From Klebsiella sp. BIGb0407 (lineage in GTDB: Bacteria; Pseudomonadota; Gammaproteobacteria; Enterobacterales; Enterobacteriaceae): a stretch of 64,000 nucleotides of DNA. This document shows, piece by piece, positions 32,895 through 42,408 of this stretch; the stretch's first letter is position 1; each line of letters opens with the position of its first letter. A program made the translations under genes and the position numbers. The notes under the pieces are model-generated. The model was not told where the DNA came from. It saw nothing but the letters and a program-made list of their open reading frames with translations, and searched no databases. The stretch lies in contig NZ_JANUEQ010000001.1 of assembly GCF_024807845.1 (NCBI RefSeq), positions 1,110,900 to 1,174,899 of the forward strand, given 5' to 3'.

Positions 32895-33791
32895 ATGACA
32901 TTTCCAGTTTCATTAATAATACTTAATGGCAAAAGTGCCGAAAACGAACCCCTGCGTGATGCGGTGAACGCCTTGCGGGGCGAAGGTTATACTATCCATA
33001 TTCGCGTCACTTGGGAAAAAGAAGATACGCCTCGCTATGTGAAAGAAGCCTTAGCGTTACAGGTCGATACGGTGATTGCCGGTGGCGGAGATGGCACCAT
33101 CAATGCCATTGCTACCTGCCTTGCTGAGCTGGAACCCAAAGTTCGCCCTGCCCTGGGCGTTTTACCGCTAGGTACTGCCAACGATTTTGCTACCAGTGCT
33201 GGCATTCCGGAAGAAATTGAACCGGCCTTACGCTTAGCCATTGTTGCCAAGCCGGTCGATATTGACCTGATTCAGGTTAATCACGAATTCTTCTTTATTA
33301 ATATGGCCACCGGTGGCTTTGGAACGCGCATCACCACAGAGACCCCGAAGAAAATGAAATCCCTGCTCGGAGGGCTTTCCTATTTTATTCACGGCCTGAT
33401 GCGTATGGACACCCTGAAACCCGACAGCTGTGAAATTCGCGGGGAAGATTTTCACTGGCAAGGTGATGCCCTGGTGATTGGTATTGGTAATGGACGTCAG
33501 GCTGGCGGCGGTCAGCGACTCTGTCCTGATGCCCTGATCAATGACGGGTTACTGGATATCCGTATATTTACCGGGGAAGAATTATTACCGGCAATAGTGA
33601 CTCAGCTGACTGATGATTCAGAGTATTACGAGTTTACTGAAGGAAGATCCAAGTGGTTTAGCATCACCGCAAAGAATGAGATGACCTTTAATCTCGACGG
33701 CGAACCCTTAAATGGTAGCGAGTTTCATCTTGAGGTTCACCCTCATGCCCTGGCATGCCGGCTGCCACCTGACTGTCCGTTGATGAAATAG
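32895..33791 (+). CDS. yegS: lipid kinase YegS
   Basis: 298 residues (E. coli 299). DAGK-type catalytic domain with the nucleotide-binding GGGDGT at 63-68 and [15 protein letters not shown] following it; the C-terminal beta domain contains [20 protein letters not shown]. coli YegS phosphorylates phosphatidylglycerol in vitro. Convergent with fbaB. Confidence 0.95.
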   Translation: MTFPVSLIILNGKSAENEPLRDAVNALRGEGYTIHIRVTWEKEDTPRYVKEALALQVDTVIAGGGDGTINAIATCLAELEPKVRPALGVLPLGTANDFATSAGIPEEIEPALRLAIVAKPVDIDLIQVNHEFFFINMATGGFGTRITTETPKKMKSLLGGLSYFIHGLMRMDTLKPDSCEIRGEDFHWQGDALVIGIGNGRQAGGGQRLCPDALINDGLLDIRIFTGEELLPAIVTQLTDDSEYYEFTEGRSKWFSITAKNEMTFNLDGEPLNGSEFHLEVHPHALACRLPPDCPLMK

Positions 33792-33800
33792 ACCGGATTA

Positions 33801-33828
33801 ACGTCTCTCCCTGTTCGGGGAGAGACGT
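33801..33828. terminator. hairpin between convergent yegS and fbaB
   Basis: ACGTCTCTCCC (33801-33811) pairs with GGGAGAGACGT (33818-33828). The perfect 11-bp stem sits in the 47-base gap between the two stop codons and can serve both genes, though neither side has a long T-run. Confidence 0.75.
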
Positions 33829-33838
33829 CCTGATTGCA

Positions 33839-34891
33839 TCAGGCGATAGTGACTTTTTTATCCAGATAGACATCCTGCACGGCGTTAATCAATTTCACAC
33901 CGTCGGGCATCGATTTTTTAAAGGCTTTACGTCCCAGAATAAGCCCCATTCCTCCGGCACGTTTATTGATAACCGCAGTCCGTACGGCGTCACTCAGGTC
34001 TGTGGCTCCCCCCGACGCACCGCCAGAGTTAATCAGCCCCGCACGTCCCATATAGCAGTTAGCCAGTTGATACCGGACTAAATCAATCGGATTATCACTG
34101 GTGAGTTTGCTATAAACTTTCTCATCGGTATAACCAAAGTCCACCGCATTATAGCCGCCATTATTTTCGGCCATTTTTTGCTTCACGATATCAGCGCCAA
34201 TAGTCGCTGCCAGATGGTTAGCCTGCCCCGTCAAATCCGCACTGGCATGATAGTCAACGCCATCCTGCTTAAACTCCGGATTACGCAGGTAGGCCCACAA
34301 TACCGTGACCAGGCCTAACTCATGGGCGCGCTCGAAAGCCGCTGAGATCTCTTCAATCTGGCGACGTGATTCGGGCGATCCAAAATAAATGGTGGCTCCC
34401 ACCGCAACCGCTCCCAGATTAAAGGCCTGTTCAACACTCGCATACAGTGTCTGATCGTACTGGGTCGGATAGCTTAGGGTTTCGTTATGGTTGAGTTTTA
34501 CCAGAAAAGGAATGCGGTGAGCATAGCGGCGCGATACTGAAGCCAGCACGCCATAGGTTGATGCCACGCAGTTACATCCCGCTTCAATCGCCAGTTCAAC
34601 AATATTCTTTGGATCAAAATAGAGCGGATTTGCCGCAAAGGAGGCACCTGCGGAGTGTTCCACCCCCTGATCCACCGGCAGAATAGAAAGATAGCCGGTG
34701 CCCGCAAGTCGCCCGGTATTATAGAGCGTCTGCATATTTCGCAGTACCGTTGGCGGACGGTTATTATCAATCATCACCCGGTCAACGTAATCATGCCCCG
34801 GTAAATAGAGGTTATCTGCGGGAATCGTCATACAACGGTGTTCGAGTAAGTTAGCGGCTTCTTTGCCCAGTAACTGTACAATATCAGTCAT
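33839..34891 (-). CDS. fbaB: fructose-bisphosphate aldolase class I
   Basis: 350 residues, the E. coli length. DhnA-type class I aldolase that cleaves fructose-1,6-bisphosphate, used mainly in gluconeogenesis. The Schiff-base lysine is K237 in [21 protein letters not shown] and [15 protein letters not shown] shape the phosphate site. Separate transcription unit ending at the shared hairpin with yegS. Confidence 0.97.
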   Translation of the reverse strand: MTDIVQLLGKEAANLLEHRCMTIPADNLYLPGHDYVDRVMIDNNRPPTVLRNMQTLYNTGRLAGTGYLSILPVDQGVEHSAGASFAANPLYFDPKNIVELAIEAGCNCVASTYGVLASVSRRYAHRIPFLVKLNHNETLSYPTQYDQTLYASVEQAFNLGAVAVGATIYFGSPESRRQIEEISAAFERAHELGLVTVLWAYLRNPEFKQDGVDYHASADLTGQANHLAATIGADIVKQKMAENNGGYNAVDFGYTDEKVYSKLTSDNPIDLVRYQLANCYMGRAGLINSGGASGGATDLSDAVRTAVINKRAGGMGLILGRKAFKKSMPDGVKLINAVQDVYLDKKVTIA

Positions 34892-34901
34892 TATTCATCC
34901 T
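34883..34901. repeat. fbaB start-site segment, copy 1 of a duplicated leader
   Basis: The 19 bases ATCAGTCATTATTCATCCT across the fbaB start recur exactly at 35757-35775. A further related pair follows on the same strand: 35082-35135 and 35782-35834 (about three quarters identical by eye). The small gene at 35204-35572 lies between the two copies. Confidence 0.75.
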
Positions 34902-35203
34902 CATGGTCTGGCACAGTGAAATATGAATTTAATAATCTGAACATCTTGTTACTTCTTCCCTGGCTGCACCCTGTGAGCTGCAGACAGTATTTGCTACCCG
35001 CTACTATTCTGGCACATTCTGGGAAATTTGACGATTTTGTTGAGAAGAATTCTCACATCATTTAAAGGATATTTTTATCGGTTATTTGTGAAATATTAAG
35101 CCATTATTTTGATATCACTGTTTATTTTTATTCCGGCCCGAAGGTGAAAATATTTTTCCATCTTTTTCATAGACTTGCCCGATATTAAACTCGGGCAAAA
35201 AAA
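34892..35203. other. fbaB upstream region
   Basis: 312 bases without a gene, containing the fbaB promoter region and the 35082-35135 segment that is repeated after the next gene. Just before the following stop, GCCCGA...TCGGGC around 35177-35190 can form a short hairpin followed by AAAAAAATT, which on the minus strand could be a weak terminator of the small gene. Confidence 0.5.
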
Positions 35204-35572
35204 TTACTCAGCGGCAATTTCTTGAGGAACCTGCTCTACAGGGTTATTTTCCTGTCTTTCGGCATGCCGGTTTGAAGACTGCGCTAAAGCCCCCGCAGCG
35301 ACTAATGTCATACCGATGGCTACAGCGGGAACGTTTGCCGTTATTCCGCCGATGAGCGTTGTAATCAGACCTGTTGCGATAATCGCCTTAGGGTGTTTTT
35401 TTACGAATTCAGTCGGTGCATTAGCTACTTTTTTCACGAAATTGAGTATCGACAATACTATTTTTCCTGACTTCGTTTCAGAAAATTTATTGTATTGTGT
35501 TTTCGTTGCTTCTTTTAAATTATCTACAGCGGATGATATTCTGGCGTAATTCAATGTTTTTGAAATGTTCAT
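35204..35572 (-). CDS. small hypothetical membrane protein
   Basis: 122 residues, no family recognised. The first 65 residues are charged and probably helical (ISSAVDNLKEATKTQYNKF), followed by a hydrophobic stretch of about 35 residues (PKAIIATGLITTLIGGITAN, then VPAVAIGMTLVAAGALAQ) that could form one long or two short membrane helices, and a polar tail rich in N, E and Q. Flanked by duplicated fbaB-leader sequence, which suggests it arrived by insertion. Confidence 0.6.
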   Translation of the reverse strand: MNISKTLNYARISSAVDNLKEATKTQYNKFSETKSGKIVLSILNFVKKVANAPTEFVKKHPKAIIATGLITTLIGGITANVPAVAIGMTLVAAGALAQSSNRHAERQENNPVEQVPQEIAAE

Positions 35573-35971
35573 ATATTCTCTTTATGATAATTATTCAGAT
35601 TGCCTGAAATATTCTGGCGCTTAATTCTAAATAAAAGCATGGATTATATATTCCAGAAATCGCTCTAAACCTGAAAAGCAATGTGCAAGTGCGGTTTTAT
35701 AATATTATCCGTAGCGCGATCAGGAGGCGAAGCGCAACGTCCGGTAATGACACAGCATCAGTCATTATTCATCCTTATGCATTATTTGTAAAATAATAAA
35801 CCATTTTTTCGCTATCAGCCTTTATGTTTTATCATCATTATCAATAAGCTATGCCATATATTTTCTTATGAAATAACACTCTATGTTATTTACTCTAATT
35901 ATTTTAATGCGATAAATAATATCGGCACACTCAGTTTAAATTACTGTTTTAAGATTTTTTAAGGATAAATA
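35573..35971. other. mosaic intergenic region with leader duplicate and ABC-gene fragment
   Basis: 399 bases without an intact gene. Positions 35720-35739 (TCAGGAGGCGAAGCGCAACG) match 19 of 20 bases of the ABC signature codons of the downstream ATPase gene (38151-38170), and 35757-35775 repeats the fbaB start segment. The rest is AT-rich leader for the PPC gene. Confidence 0.6.
35757..35775. repeat. copy 2 of the duplicated fbaB-leader segment
   Basis: Exact 19-base repeat of 34883-34901, followed by a diverged continuation (35782-35834) matching 35082-35135. The intervening part of the leader is missing in this copy. Confidence 0.75.
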
Positions 35972-36415
35972 ATGTCTCCACAGTCACCTACGCCTTTTTC
36001 AACCACACGTTTCCTGGCGTTACGCTTATTACCCGGAGAAGATGTGCTGCCTGCATTACGACAGTATGTGCAACAGCATAATTTACAGGCTGCATTTATT
36101 GCTGGTTGTGTCGGGAGTTTAACCAATGTGGCCTTGCGCTATGCCGGTCAGAGCTACGCGGGCGAGAAAGGCATTGATTTACTTCAGGGTAAGTTTGAAG
36201 TGGTCTCATTGATTGGTACCCTGGATGCAAAAGGTGAACATTTACATCTCGCTGTATCTGATGAAAAAGGCACCATGACAGGGGGCCATATGATGGACGG
36301 CTGTACTGTCAGAACCACTTTAGAACTGGTTATCGGTGAGCTGGAGCAGGTGACATTTCAACGTGAAACCTGTGCGCTTTCCACTTATGAAGAGTTAGTG
36401 GTTACCCTCCGATAA
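35972..36415 (+). CDS. PPC/DUF296 domain protein
   Basis: 147 residues consisting of one PPC domain (PF03479). The conserved histidines are H90 and H92 in GEHLHLAVSD and H106 in MTGGHMMDG, the metal-binding set of the family. Some PPC proteins are DNA-binding (plant AHL) but the bacterial single-domain forms have no settled function. It is 27 bases before an ECF transporter S gene on the same strand and is probably part of that operon, perhaps as a ligand-binding or regulatory partner. Confidence 0.85.
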   Translation: MSPQSPTPFSTTRFLALRLLPGEDVLPALRQYVQQHNLQAAFIAGCVGSLTNVALRYAGQSYAGEKGIDLLQGKFEVVSLIGTLDAKGEHLHLAVSDEKGTMTGGHMMDGCTVRTTLELVIGELEQVTFQRETCALSTYEELVVTLR

Positions 36416-36442
36416 ACCCCTTTAAATAACAGTTGATTATAA

Positions 36443-37018
36443 ATGAAAATACAACTTTCCAGCAGTACTCTGGTGCTTATCGTTATTTCAATAGCGATTA
36501 ACATTATCGGTGACCAACTGAGTTCAATCGTTAAATTACCTATTTTCCTCGACTCAATTGGCACCATTATTAGTGCGTTAGTTGCCGGCCCCTGGATTGC
36601 CTTATTAACGGGTTTACTGAGTAATCTACTCAGTGGCCTGATAAGCGGCCCGATTGCTGTCGCTTTTGCTCCCGTTTCAATGGTGATTGGTTTAACCGCA
36701 GGCTTTCTTGCCCGTGCAGGTTTCTTCCGAACGTTACCGCGCGTTATTTTATCCGGTGTGATTATCACTCTGGTATTAACGGTGATTGCCGTACCGATCC
36801 GCGTGTATTTGTTTGGCGGTACCTCAGGGAGTGGCGCAGACTTCTTTATCGCCTATCTGACCGCCGTGGGTGAAGACCTGTTTTTATCCGTCTCTTATAC
36901 GGTTATTGGTGCGAATCTGGTCGACAAAATTCTATCGGCGATTATTGCCTGGTTGCTGATCCGCCGCCTGCCGCAGCGCACGCTACGCAATTTCCCGCAG
37001 ATTGCCCGAGTGCGTTAG
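36443..37018 (+). CDS. ECF transporter substrate-binding S component
   Basis: 191 residues with five to six hydrophobic helices. LPIFLDSIGTIISALVAGPW and the following small-residue-rich helix resemble ECF S components (ECF_trnsprt family). It binds the substrate in the membrane for the T and A subunits encoded next. The substrate is not evident; no riboswitch is visible upstream that would betray a vitamin. Confidence 0.8.
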   Translation: MKIQLSSSTLVLIVISIAINIIGDQLSSIVKLPIFLDSIGTIISALVAGPWIALLTGLLSNLLSGLISGPIAVAFAPVSMVIGLTAGFLARAGFFRTLPRVILSGVIITLVLTVIAVPIRVYLFGGTSGSGADFFIAYLTAVGEDLFLSVSYTVIGANLVDKILSAIIAWLLIRRLPQRTLRNFPQIARVR

Positions 37019-37020
37019 GT

Positions 37021-37725
37021 ATGCACCCTTTTACCTCATTTACGCTTTGGATCTGGGTTTGTGCCAGCTCACTGTTTTTACCCTTGGGCTGGCCTCTGGT
37101 ACTCCTGAGTAGCACTCTGTTTATTGCCCTGCTATCCTGGCCAGCCGCGCGTTATCGCTGGCGTTTTGTTGCCTGGCTATTGATTCCAATGGCTCTGGGA
37201 TTATGGATGGTACACAGCGGCTGGCTGGCGCACTGGCTAACCGGTGCCCCCCTGGACACCAGCCGCCATGCTCATGCCCTGACGCTCTGGATACGGTTGC
37301 TGGCAATTATCAGCAGTGCACAGCTCTGGCTCCAGTATGTCAGTACTGAACGCTTTATCAGCGCCCTGTTTGCCAGCCGTTTACCGGTCAGTTTCGCCTA
37401 TTTGCTGGCGGGTCCGTTATTACTGGTGGAACAACTACGTCTGCAGCTGGCTCATATTCGTGAAGCACAAATCGCGCGTGGTGTACCACTCGACGGCAAT
37501 ATCTGGCAACGTTTCACTGCCCTGCCCGCCTTGATTTTACCTCTGGCGGGCCAGGCACTGAGCGATTTATCCATACGTGGTGCCGCTCTTGATCTGCGTG
37601 CCTTCAGGGCGGTAAGGCGACGCACAACGTTAAATGCTCCCAGCGATAGTCGCATTCAAGTGATTATACGCTACGGATTACTGGTATTGATTCTGATTGA
37701 AGGAGGCGTTCGCTGGTGGTGGTAA
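37021..37725 (+). CDS. ECF transporter T component (CbiQ/EcfT family)
   Basis: 234 residues. Several N-terminal helices, then the two coupling-helix signatures containing Ala-Arg-Gly-type motifs: REAQIARGV (about 144-152) and SIRGAALDLRAF (about 184-195). These contact the ATPases. Two bases after the S gene; overlaps the first ATPase gene by ten bases. Confidence 0.85.
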   Translation: MHPFTSFTLWIWVCASSLFLPLGWPLVLLSSTLFIALLSWPAARYRWRFVAWLLIPMALGLWMVHSGWLAHWLTGAPLDTSRHAHALTLWIRLLAIISSAQLWLQYVSTERFISALFASRLPVSFAYLLAGPLLLVEQLRLQLAHIREAQIARGVPLDGNIWQRFTALPALILPLAGQALSDLSIRGAALDLRAFRAVRRRTTLNAPSDSRIQVIIRYGLLVLILIEGGVRWWW

Positions 37726-38561
37726 ATTTACAGCAATTTAGCTATACGCCTAAGGGCGCATCTGAGTCACTGCTCGGTCCTCTGGATTTACAACTTGCTG
37801 CGGGTGAATGGCTGACCGTACTGGGCGGGAACGGCAGCGGTAAAACGACACTGGCACAGTTATTATGTGGCGGGCTCGGCAGCCTGTTACACGGGCAGGT
37901 AAATGGTCATGGGGAAGTCCAGGGTATCACCCTCTCTGAAGGGACGCTGACCACTTATGCTGCTCAGCGCCAGTTGGTACAACAATCACCGCAGCTACAA
38001 CTTTCAGGCTGCGCATTTAGCGTCGAGCAGGAAGTCGCATTTGGTCCGGAAAACTTAGGTTTACCCTCTGACGAAATAATCGATCGGGTGAATGAGGCAC
38101 TGATATTAACCAAAACCGATACGCTACGTTTGCGTCATCCGGCCACGCTGTCAGGAGGCGAAGCACAACGCGTGGTGATTGCCAGCGCCCTGGCAATGAG
38201 ACCGCAGCTGTTATTACTGGATGAAGCTTTCAGCCGTATGACTCCCAGCATGACACAACGGATCCTCGAGCAGTTAACGCTCGACTCACAACGCCATGGA
38301 TATGCGGTTATTCTGTTTGAACGGAGCTTACTGCCCGCAGCCAGTCACGGCAAACAATTACTTTTACTGGAACAGGGTAAGGTTCTGGCGTCAGGATCAT
38401 TACAAGAGGTATTTGTCCCGGCGTTAGCAACCATTAATGCCCCGGACGCCTGGCGTGCTCTGGGCAAACTTTCCGAACTGGAGGATTGGCCGCTGCCTGT
38501 TCCAAAGGATGAACTCAGCTTACTGAAAGCCTTTCGGGAGCATTATGCTGCAACTCGATAA
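37716..38561 (+). CDS. ECF transporter ATPase, first subunit
   Basis: 281 residues. Walker A GGNGSGKTT, signature LSGGEAQRVVIASAL, Walker B LLLLDEAF, all intact. Starts with GTG at 37716, ten bases inside ecfT, with AGGAGG 9 bases upstream. Pairs with the next ATPase to form the A1-A2 heterodimer that drives import. It overlaps the following gene by 17 bases. Confidence 0.9.
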   Translation: MVVNLQQFSYTPKGASESLLGPLDLQLAAGEWLTVLGGNGSGKTTLAQLLCGGLGSLLHGQVNGHGEVQGITLSEGTLTTYAAQRQLVQQSPQLQLSGCAFSVEQEVAFGPENLGLPSDEIIDRVNEALILTKTDTLRLRHPATLSGGEAQRVVIASALAMRPQLLLLDEAFSRMTPSMTQRILEQLTLDSQRHGYAVILFERSLLPAASHGKQLLLLEQGKVLASGSLQEVFVPALATINAPDAWRALGKLSELEDWPLPVPKDELSLLKAFREHYAATR

Positions 38562-39357
38562 AATTAGTTATCGCTGGCCTCAGACCAGTAACAATTGTAT
38601 TTCACAACTGTCATTACACCTGAGGCCAGGTGAATCTGTCGCACTCGTCGGTGATAACGGTGCCGGAAAATCAACCTTACTACGTCTGGCGGCAGGACTA
38701 TTAACACCCGACGAAGGACAGGTTCGGTTAAAAGGAAAGGAACTAAAAAAATACAGTGCACCAGATCGGGCAAACCATATTGGCGTGCTGTTTCAGGAGG
38801 CTGAACGACAGATTTTCTATAATAGGGTATTTGATGAAGTCGCGTTTGGGCTACGCCGTCAGAAACTACCCGCAGATGAAATATCTCGCAGAACCTTGCA
38901 GGCTCTGGTCGACTGCGGGCTGGAGGATGTGGCTGAACTTCATCCGTTAGATCTTCATGCTGGTCAACGTCGAATGGTGGCAGTAGCCAGTCTCTCAGCC
39001 GTAGCCCCGTCGGTTCTGTTGCTTGATGAGCCAAGCCGTGATTTTGATGCTAAATGGTTATCACGATTTGAATTCTGGCTGGAGAATCAACGTACTGTGG
39101 GCACCGCTATTCTTGCCATCAGCCACGATCTGGATTTTATTGCTCGTCATTTTCCACGTGTGGTTCATCTTGAGGAAGGTGAGCTCATTGCCGAAGGTTC
39201 ACCTGAAGAGGTGTTACGCAGCCCGGCCCTACAGCCCCCCTCTGCATTACCGGCACCAACCTTATACCCGCTCAGCGAGATATATAGCCTGCCGCTGGAA
39301 AGTAATCCACAACGCTGGGTTCAGAACTGGCTGGAAAAGTTAAAAACGACGTCATAA
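38545..39357 (+). CDS. ECF transporter ATPase, second subunit
   Basis: 270 residues. Walker A GDNGAGKST and Walker B VLLLDEP are normal, but the ABC signature reads LHAGQRRMVAV instead of LSGGQ. Since the partner subunit has a perfect signature, the heterodimer may have one consensus and one weakened ATP site, as in several asymmetric ABC exporters. The C-terminus contains a proline-rich linker (LRSPALQPPSALPAPTLYP). Confidence 0.88.
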   Translation: MLQLDKISYRWPQTSNNCISQLSLHLRPGESVALVGDNGAGKSTLLRLAAGLLTPDEGQVRLKGKELKKYSAPDRANHIGVLFQEAERQIFYNRVFDEVAFGLRRQKLPADEISRRTLQALVDCGLEDVAELHPLDLHAGQRRMVAVASLSAVAPSVLLLDEPSRDFDAKWLSRFEFWLENQRTVGTAILAISHDLDFIARHFPRVVHLEEGELIAEGSPEEVLRSPALQPPSALPAPTLYPLSEIYSLPLESNPQRWVQNWLEKLKTTS

Positions 39358-39984
39358 CCTTCTGTATTATCATGCTCCCATAAAAATACCGGGAGTATGA
39401 TCACTAATAAAGCGCCCCTTTGCTGAGAGTGAGCTACACTTAACTTATCAGTTCGGTACTGATTTATTCTTAACCTGCTAATAATTAAGCACCATTAAGA
39501 AACCACAAGTTCAATAAAATCCTATTAAATCCATAAATAACGATATATTAGCCTGTTATTTGTAATATAAATGTATAAATTCAGCCCGTCAAAACACAAA
39601 ACAAAGATAAGGCAGGATTATATCCTATTTCCTGAAAGAAGGGATATACTTTTCTAAATACCACAGATATAGTATTTCCTGATAGCGAATAGATAAAGTT
39701 TATTTCGTCTGTCTGTCTGCCTGAAAAATTAAACATTTTATTTACTAGTGAATAAATTAGCACTAGATCACTGTCAGTTCATGACGTTTTGTTTTTTTTG
39801 AAATGATTTAATCATAAACACACATCAGAAAATTAATAAAACCACCCCAATCAAATTCATCTATTGATTGCGCGGGTTGATTATGTATCTTCCTTTAATA
39901 AAACATTAATATCATTAGTTCCTTTCTATTTTTTTTGAAAATTGTCTTTTAATGTTAAACATTAAACTACCAGAGGATTTCTTA
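39358..39984. other. AT-rich gap between ECF operon and lodA-like gene
   Basis: 627 bases with no convincing gene on either strand. An inverted repeat ATCATGCTCCC (39369-39379) / GGGAGTATGAT (39391-39401) may end the ECF transcript. The rest is very AT-rich with many TATAAT-like words and is the likely promoter and H-NS-type silencing region of the downstream cassette. Confidence 0.55.
39369..39401 (+). terminator. hairpin after ECF transporter operon
   Basis: An 11-bp perfect stem with an 11-base loop, 12 bases after the last ATPase stop. No T-run follows, so it may stabilise the 3' end rather than terminate by itself. Confidence 0.55.
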
Positions 39985-42408
39985 ATGAATAGTAAAAGTA
40001 CTGAACAGCATAAAACTATACCTCCCGCTATTATTAAAAACGCTATTAACAATAAAGCCTCGCTCTATGAAACAGGGTTAACCGTCATCATTCCTGCCGA
40101 AGCAGGGCTGAAACATTATGATTTACTGACTATTTACTGGAAAGGAAAAGAGGGAGTTAATAAAAGTCACCCGAAAGCTATAACACAACAGCGTGAAGGG
40201 AAAAAATTTACTTATCAAATACCACTCAGACAATTAGAAAAAAATTCACTTCTGGAGGTATGGTATTCCTTTCATAGAGTCGGGGCCGATGATATTAAAA
40301 CCTCTCCCGTGACAACTATAAATATCTCCATAACTGAAGAAACAGCATCAATCATCGCTAAAGAATCAGTTAAAAAAAAGCTGTTTCAGAAATTCAGCAT
40401 TACAGAGCCGGAAAGTCATTCTCAATTATCCAGGGTCGATGATCAAAACAAAGTCGACCACATTGTTTATGCTAAAATACATCCAGCTATTGGTATCGGT
40501 CGTGTGGGGAACAGTGAAGATGAATATTATATTGGACCTGAGTATTTACATGAACCTCCACCACCTTTTGGAGCAACTCGCGATGATACCGGAGCTATTA
40601 AGCGACAAGCTGCCAAATTCAGAATTATTGGTTATAACAAACATGGCATGGCGGTGGCAGAATTAACCGCTGATAATGCAGATATTACCTGGGAAGTTGA
40701 ACTCGCAAATAAAAAAGCCTCCTGGTACTGTTTTGATAATGCTATGGATCAACCTGCGGGTGAATCAGTAGAACGCCGTAATCCATTAATTACCGGTAAC
40801 CAACGTAAAACGCTGGAAATCACCCCAGCAGCGCAGAAAATAAGCGGTGCAGAACAGAGCGGTGTCTATTTTGATGACGGCGCATTTAAAGATGTCTCTG
40901 TTGATTTAGGTGAATTACTGACTGACGAAAAAGGTCATCTATTAGTGCTGGGGGGCCATGGCATATCAGCCTCTCCGAGTGGTGCGCCATTATTGCTTAC
41001 CGATTCCAAGGGTAATGAAATTAACTTCAATAACTCAGCCGACTGGTATGACGATACTTCTGATGGCCCGGTTTCGGCTGAGGTAAATATTGACGGAAGA
41101 AAAATTCCGGTAACCGGTGCCTGGGTCGTTATCGGACCACCTGATTATGCTCCGGGCATTGTTCCCTTCCGTTCAATGTACGACATGATTAGACACGCAA
41201 CGTTAGAAATGGATCATAATACCTCTTATACCCTCGATATTTTGCCATTACTGTTCAACCTTTCTAACCTGCAATGGGTTAATGTCGGTTTCGCGCGCGT
41301 ATTCGGCGAGGGCGGTTTATATCCAATCGATTCAGAACTGATTAAAACACTCGCCGAACCGGATAGCTATCTTGAGCGTTTTGAGATCTTCGAACGATTT
41401 CGGGCCCCTGATGATGATAGCAACGAAGGTGGCGATGAAATGCTCTGGCCGCAATTGTATGGTGATGCGTTTCATGGGCCAATCGAAGGTGGCGAAAATG
41501 ACGTGCTTCTGCCTGTTGCTCCGGAAAGCTATGAGCATCTTGTTAATTTCGTTCTGGGTAATTTTATCGACGATCTCGATTATAGTAGCCTATTCGGAGA
41601 TGCAAAATTTCCAACCCATTTCCGACCGTTTACTAACCCTGCTGTTCCTCTTCCCTCTCCTTCTGACTGGTTTTATCTCCAAATCAAAGCAAATCTTCTG
41701 GATATGGGGCCCTTATCCTACTGCTGTGCGGACGCCTTCCATCCTGGCTGTGAGCTAACCTGGCCGATGAGACACCCGACGCTATACGATGATTTTCTAC
41801 GGATTAGACGCCGCGAAGAAGACGACCCGGAACGTGATTATGGCGATATCCTGACGCCTGATGAAGCGTTGTCAGAGGACGGGCCTCTGCATGCACAAAC
41901 ACCAGGTGGACTTAGCCGCTGGATGGCAGTTCCCTGGCAGGGCGATACCGCCCGCTGCCGCTCAGGTTACGACAAAGATTTTCACCCCTACTTACCGTCG
42001 TTCTGGCCTGCCAAGGTCCCAAATGAAGTCCTCTCTGAAGCGAACTATGACATTTACATGGATAGCCGACATAGTGCAGAAGAGCGAAAGGAAGCCTTTC
42101 AGACCAGGGACTACTGGCAACGAGGTTTCCTGCTAGAAGGTCTTGATAATGAGGCCGTAATGCAAATGACCGTTGAGCGCTTTGACGAGTTAGGCATTGT
42201 GCAGCAATGCCCGGCCTCCGATGAGGATGAGGAAATAAGAGAAAGTGTGTTTGTTGAGCACTTAAAACCCGGGGCTGAACCCTTCCCTGCCGCAGCTGCC
42301 GCTTTCAGTACCCGTATAGACGGTAGCCCAGTGGGTGACAGAGAAGCTCTCTTAAAACAACTCGGATGGACTCAAGAACAATGGGACAAATTCAGACGAA
42401 CACGCTAA
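39985..42408 (+). CDS. LodA-like CTQ-dependent oxidase
   Basis: About 807 residues from the ATG at 39985, which has AGAGGA eight bases upstream; an ATG at 39952 lacks one. Residues 1 to about 145 form an Ig-like/accessory domain not needed in LodA. From VYAKIHPAIGIGRVGNSEDEY on it follows the LodA family (L-lysine-epsilon-oxidase, glycine oxidase GoxA). The pair C589 (HPGCELTW) and W651 (AVPWQGD) are 62 apart, close to the 65 between Cys516 and Trp581 that form cysteine tryptophylquinone in Marinomonas LodA. Family enzymes oxidise an amino acid, releasing ammonia and H2O2. No signal peptide is seen. The substrate cannot be inferred. Confidence 0.88.
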   Translation: MNSKSTEQHKTIPPAIIKNAINNKASLYETGLTVIIPAEAGLKHYDLLTIYWKGKEGVNKSHPKAITQQREGKKFTYQIPLRQLEKNSLLEVWYSFHRVGADDIKTSPVTTINISITEETASIIAKESVKKKLFQKFSITEPESHSQLSRVDDQNKVDHIVYAKIHPAIGIGRVGNSEDEYYIGPEYLHEPPPPFGATRDDTGAIKRQAAKFRIIGYNKHGMAVAELTADNADITWEVELANKKASWYCFDNAMDQPAGESVERRNPLITGNQRKTLEITPAAQKISGAEQSGVYFDDGAFKDVSVDLGELLTDEKGHLLVLGGHGISASPSGAPLLLTDSKGNEINFNNSADWYDDTSDGPVSAEVNIDGRKIPVTGAWVVIGPPDYAPGIVPFRSMYDMIRHATLEMDHNTSYTLDILPLLFNLSNLQWVNVGFARVFGEGGLYPIDSELIKTLAEPDSYLERFEIFERFRAPDDDSNEGGDEMLWPQLYGDAFHGPIEGGENDVLLPVAPESYEHLVNFVLGNFIDDLDYSSLFGDAKFPTHFRPFTNPAVPLPSPSDWFYLQIKANLLDMGPLSYCCADAFHPGCELTWPMRHPTLYDDFLRIRRREEDDPERDYGDILTPDEALSEDGPLHAQTPGGLSRWMAVPWQGDTARCRSGYDKDFHPYLPSFWPAKVPNEVLSEANYDIYMDSRHSAEERKEAFQTRDYWQRGFLLEGLDNEAVMQMTVERFDELGIVQQCPASDEDEEIRESVFVEHLKPGAEPFPAAAAAFSTRIDGSPVGDREALLKQLGWTQEQWDKFRRTR

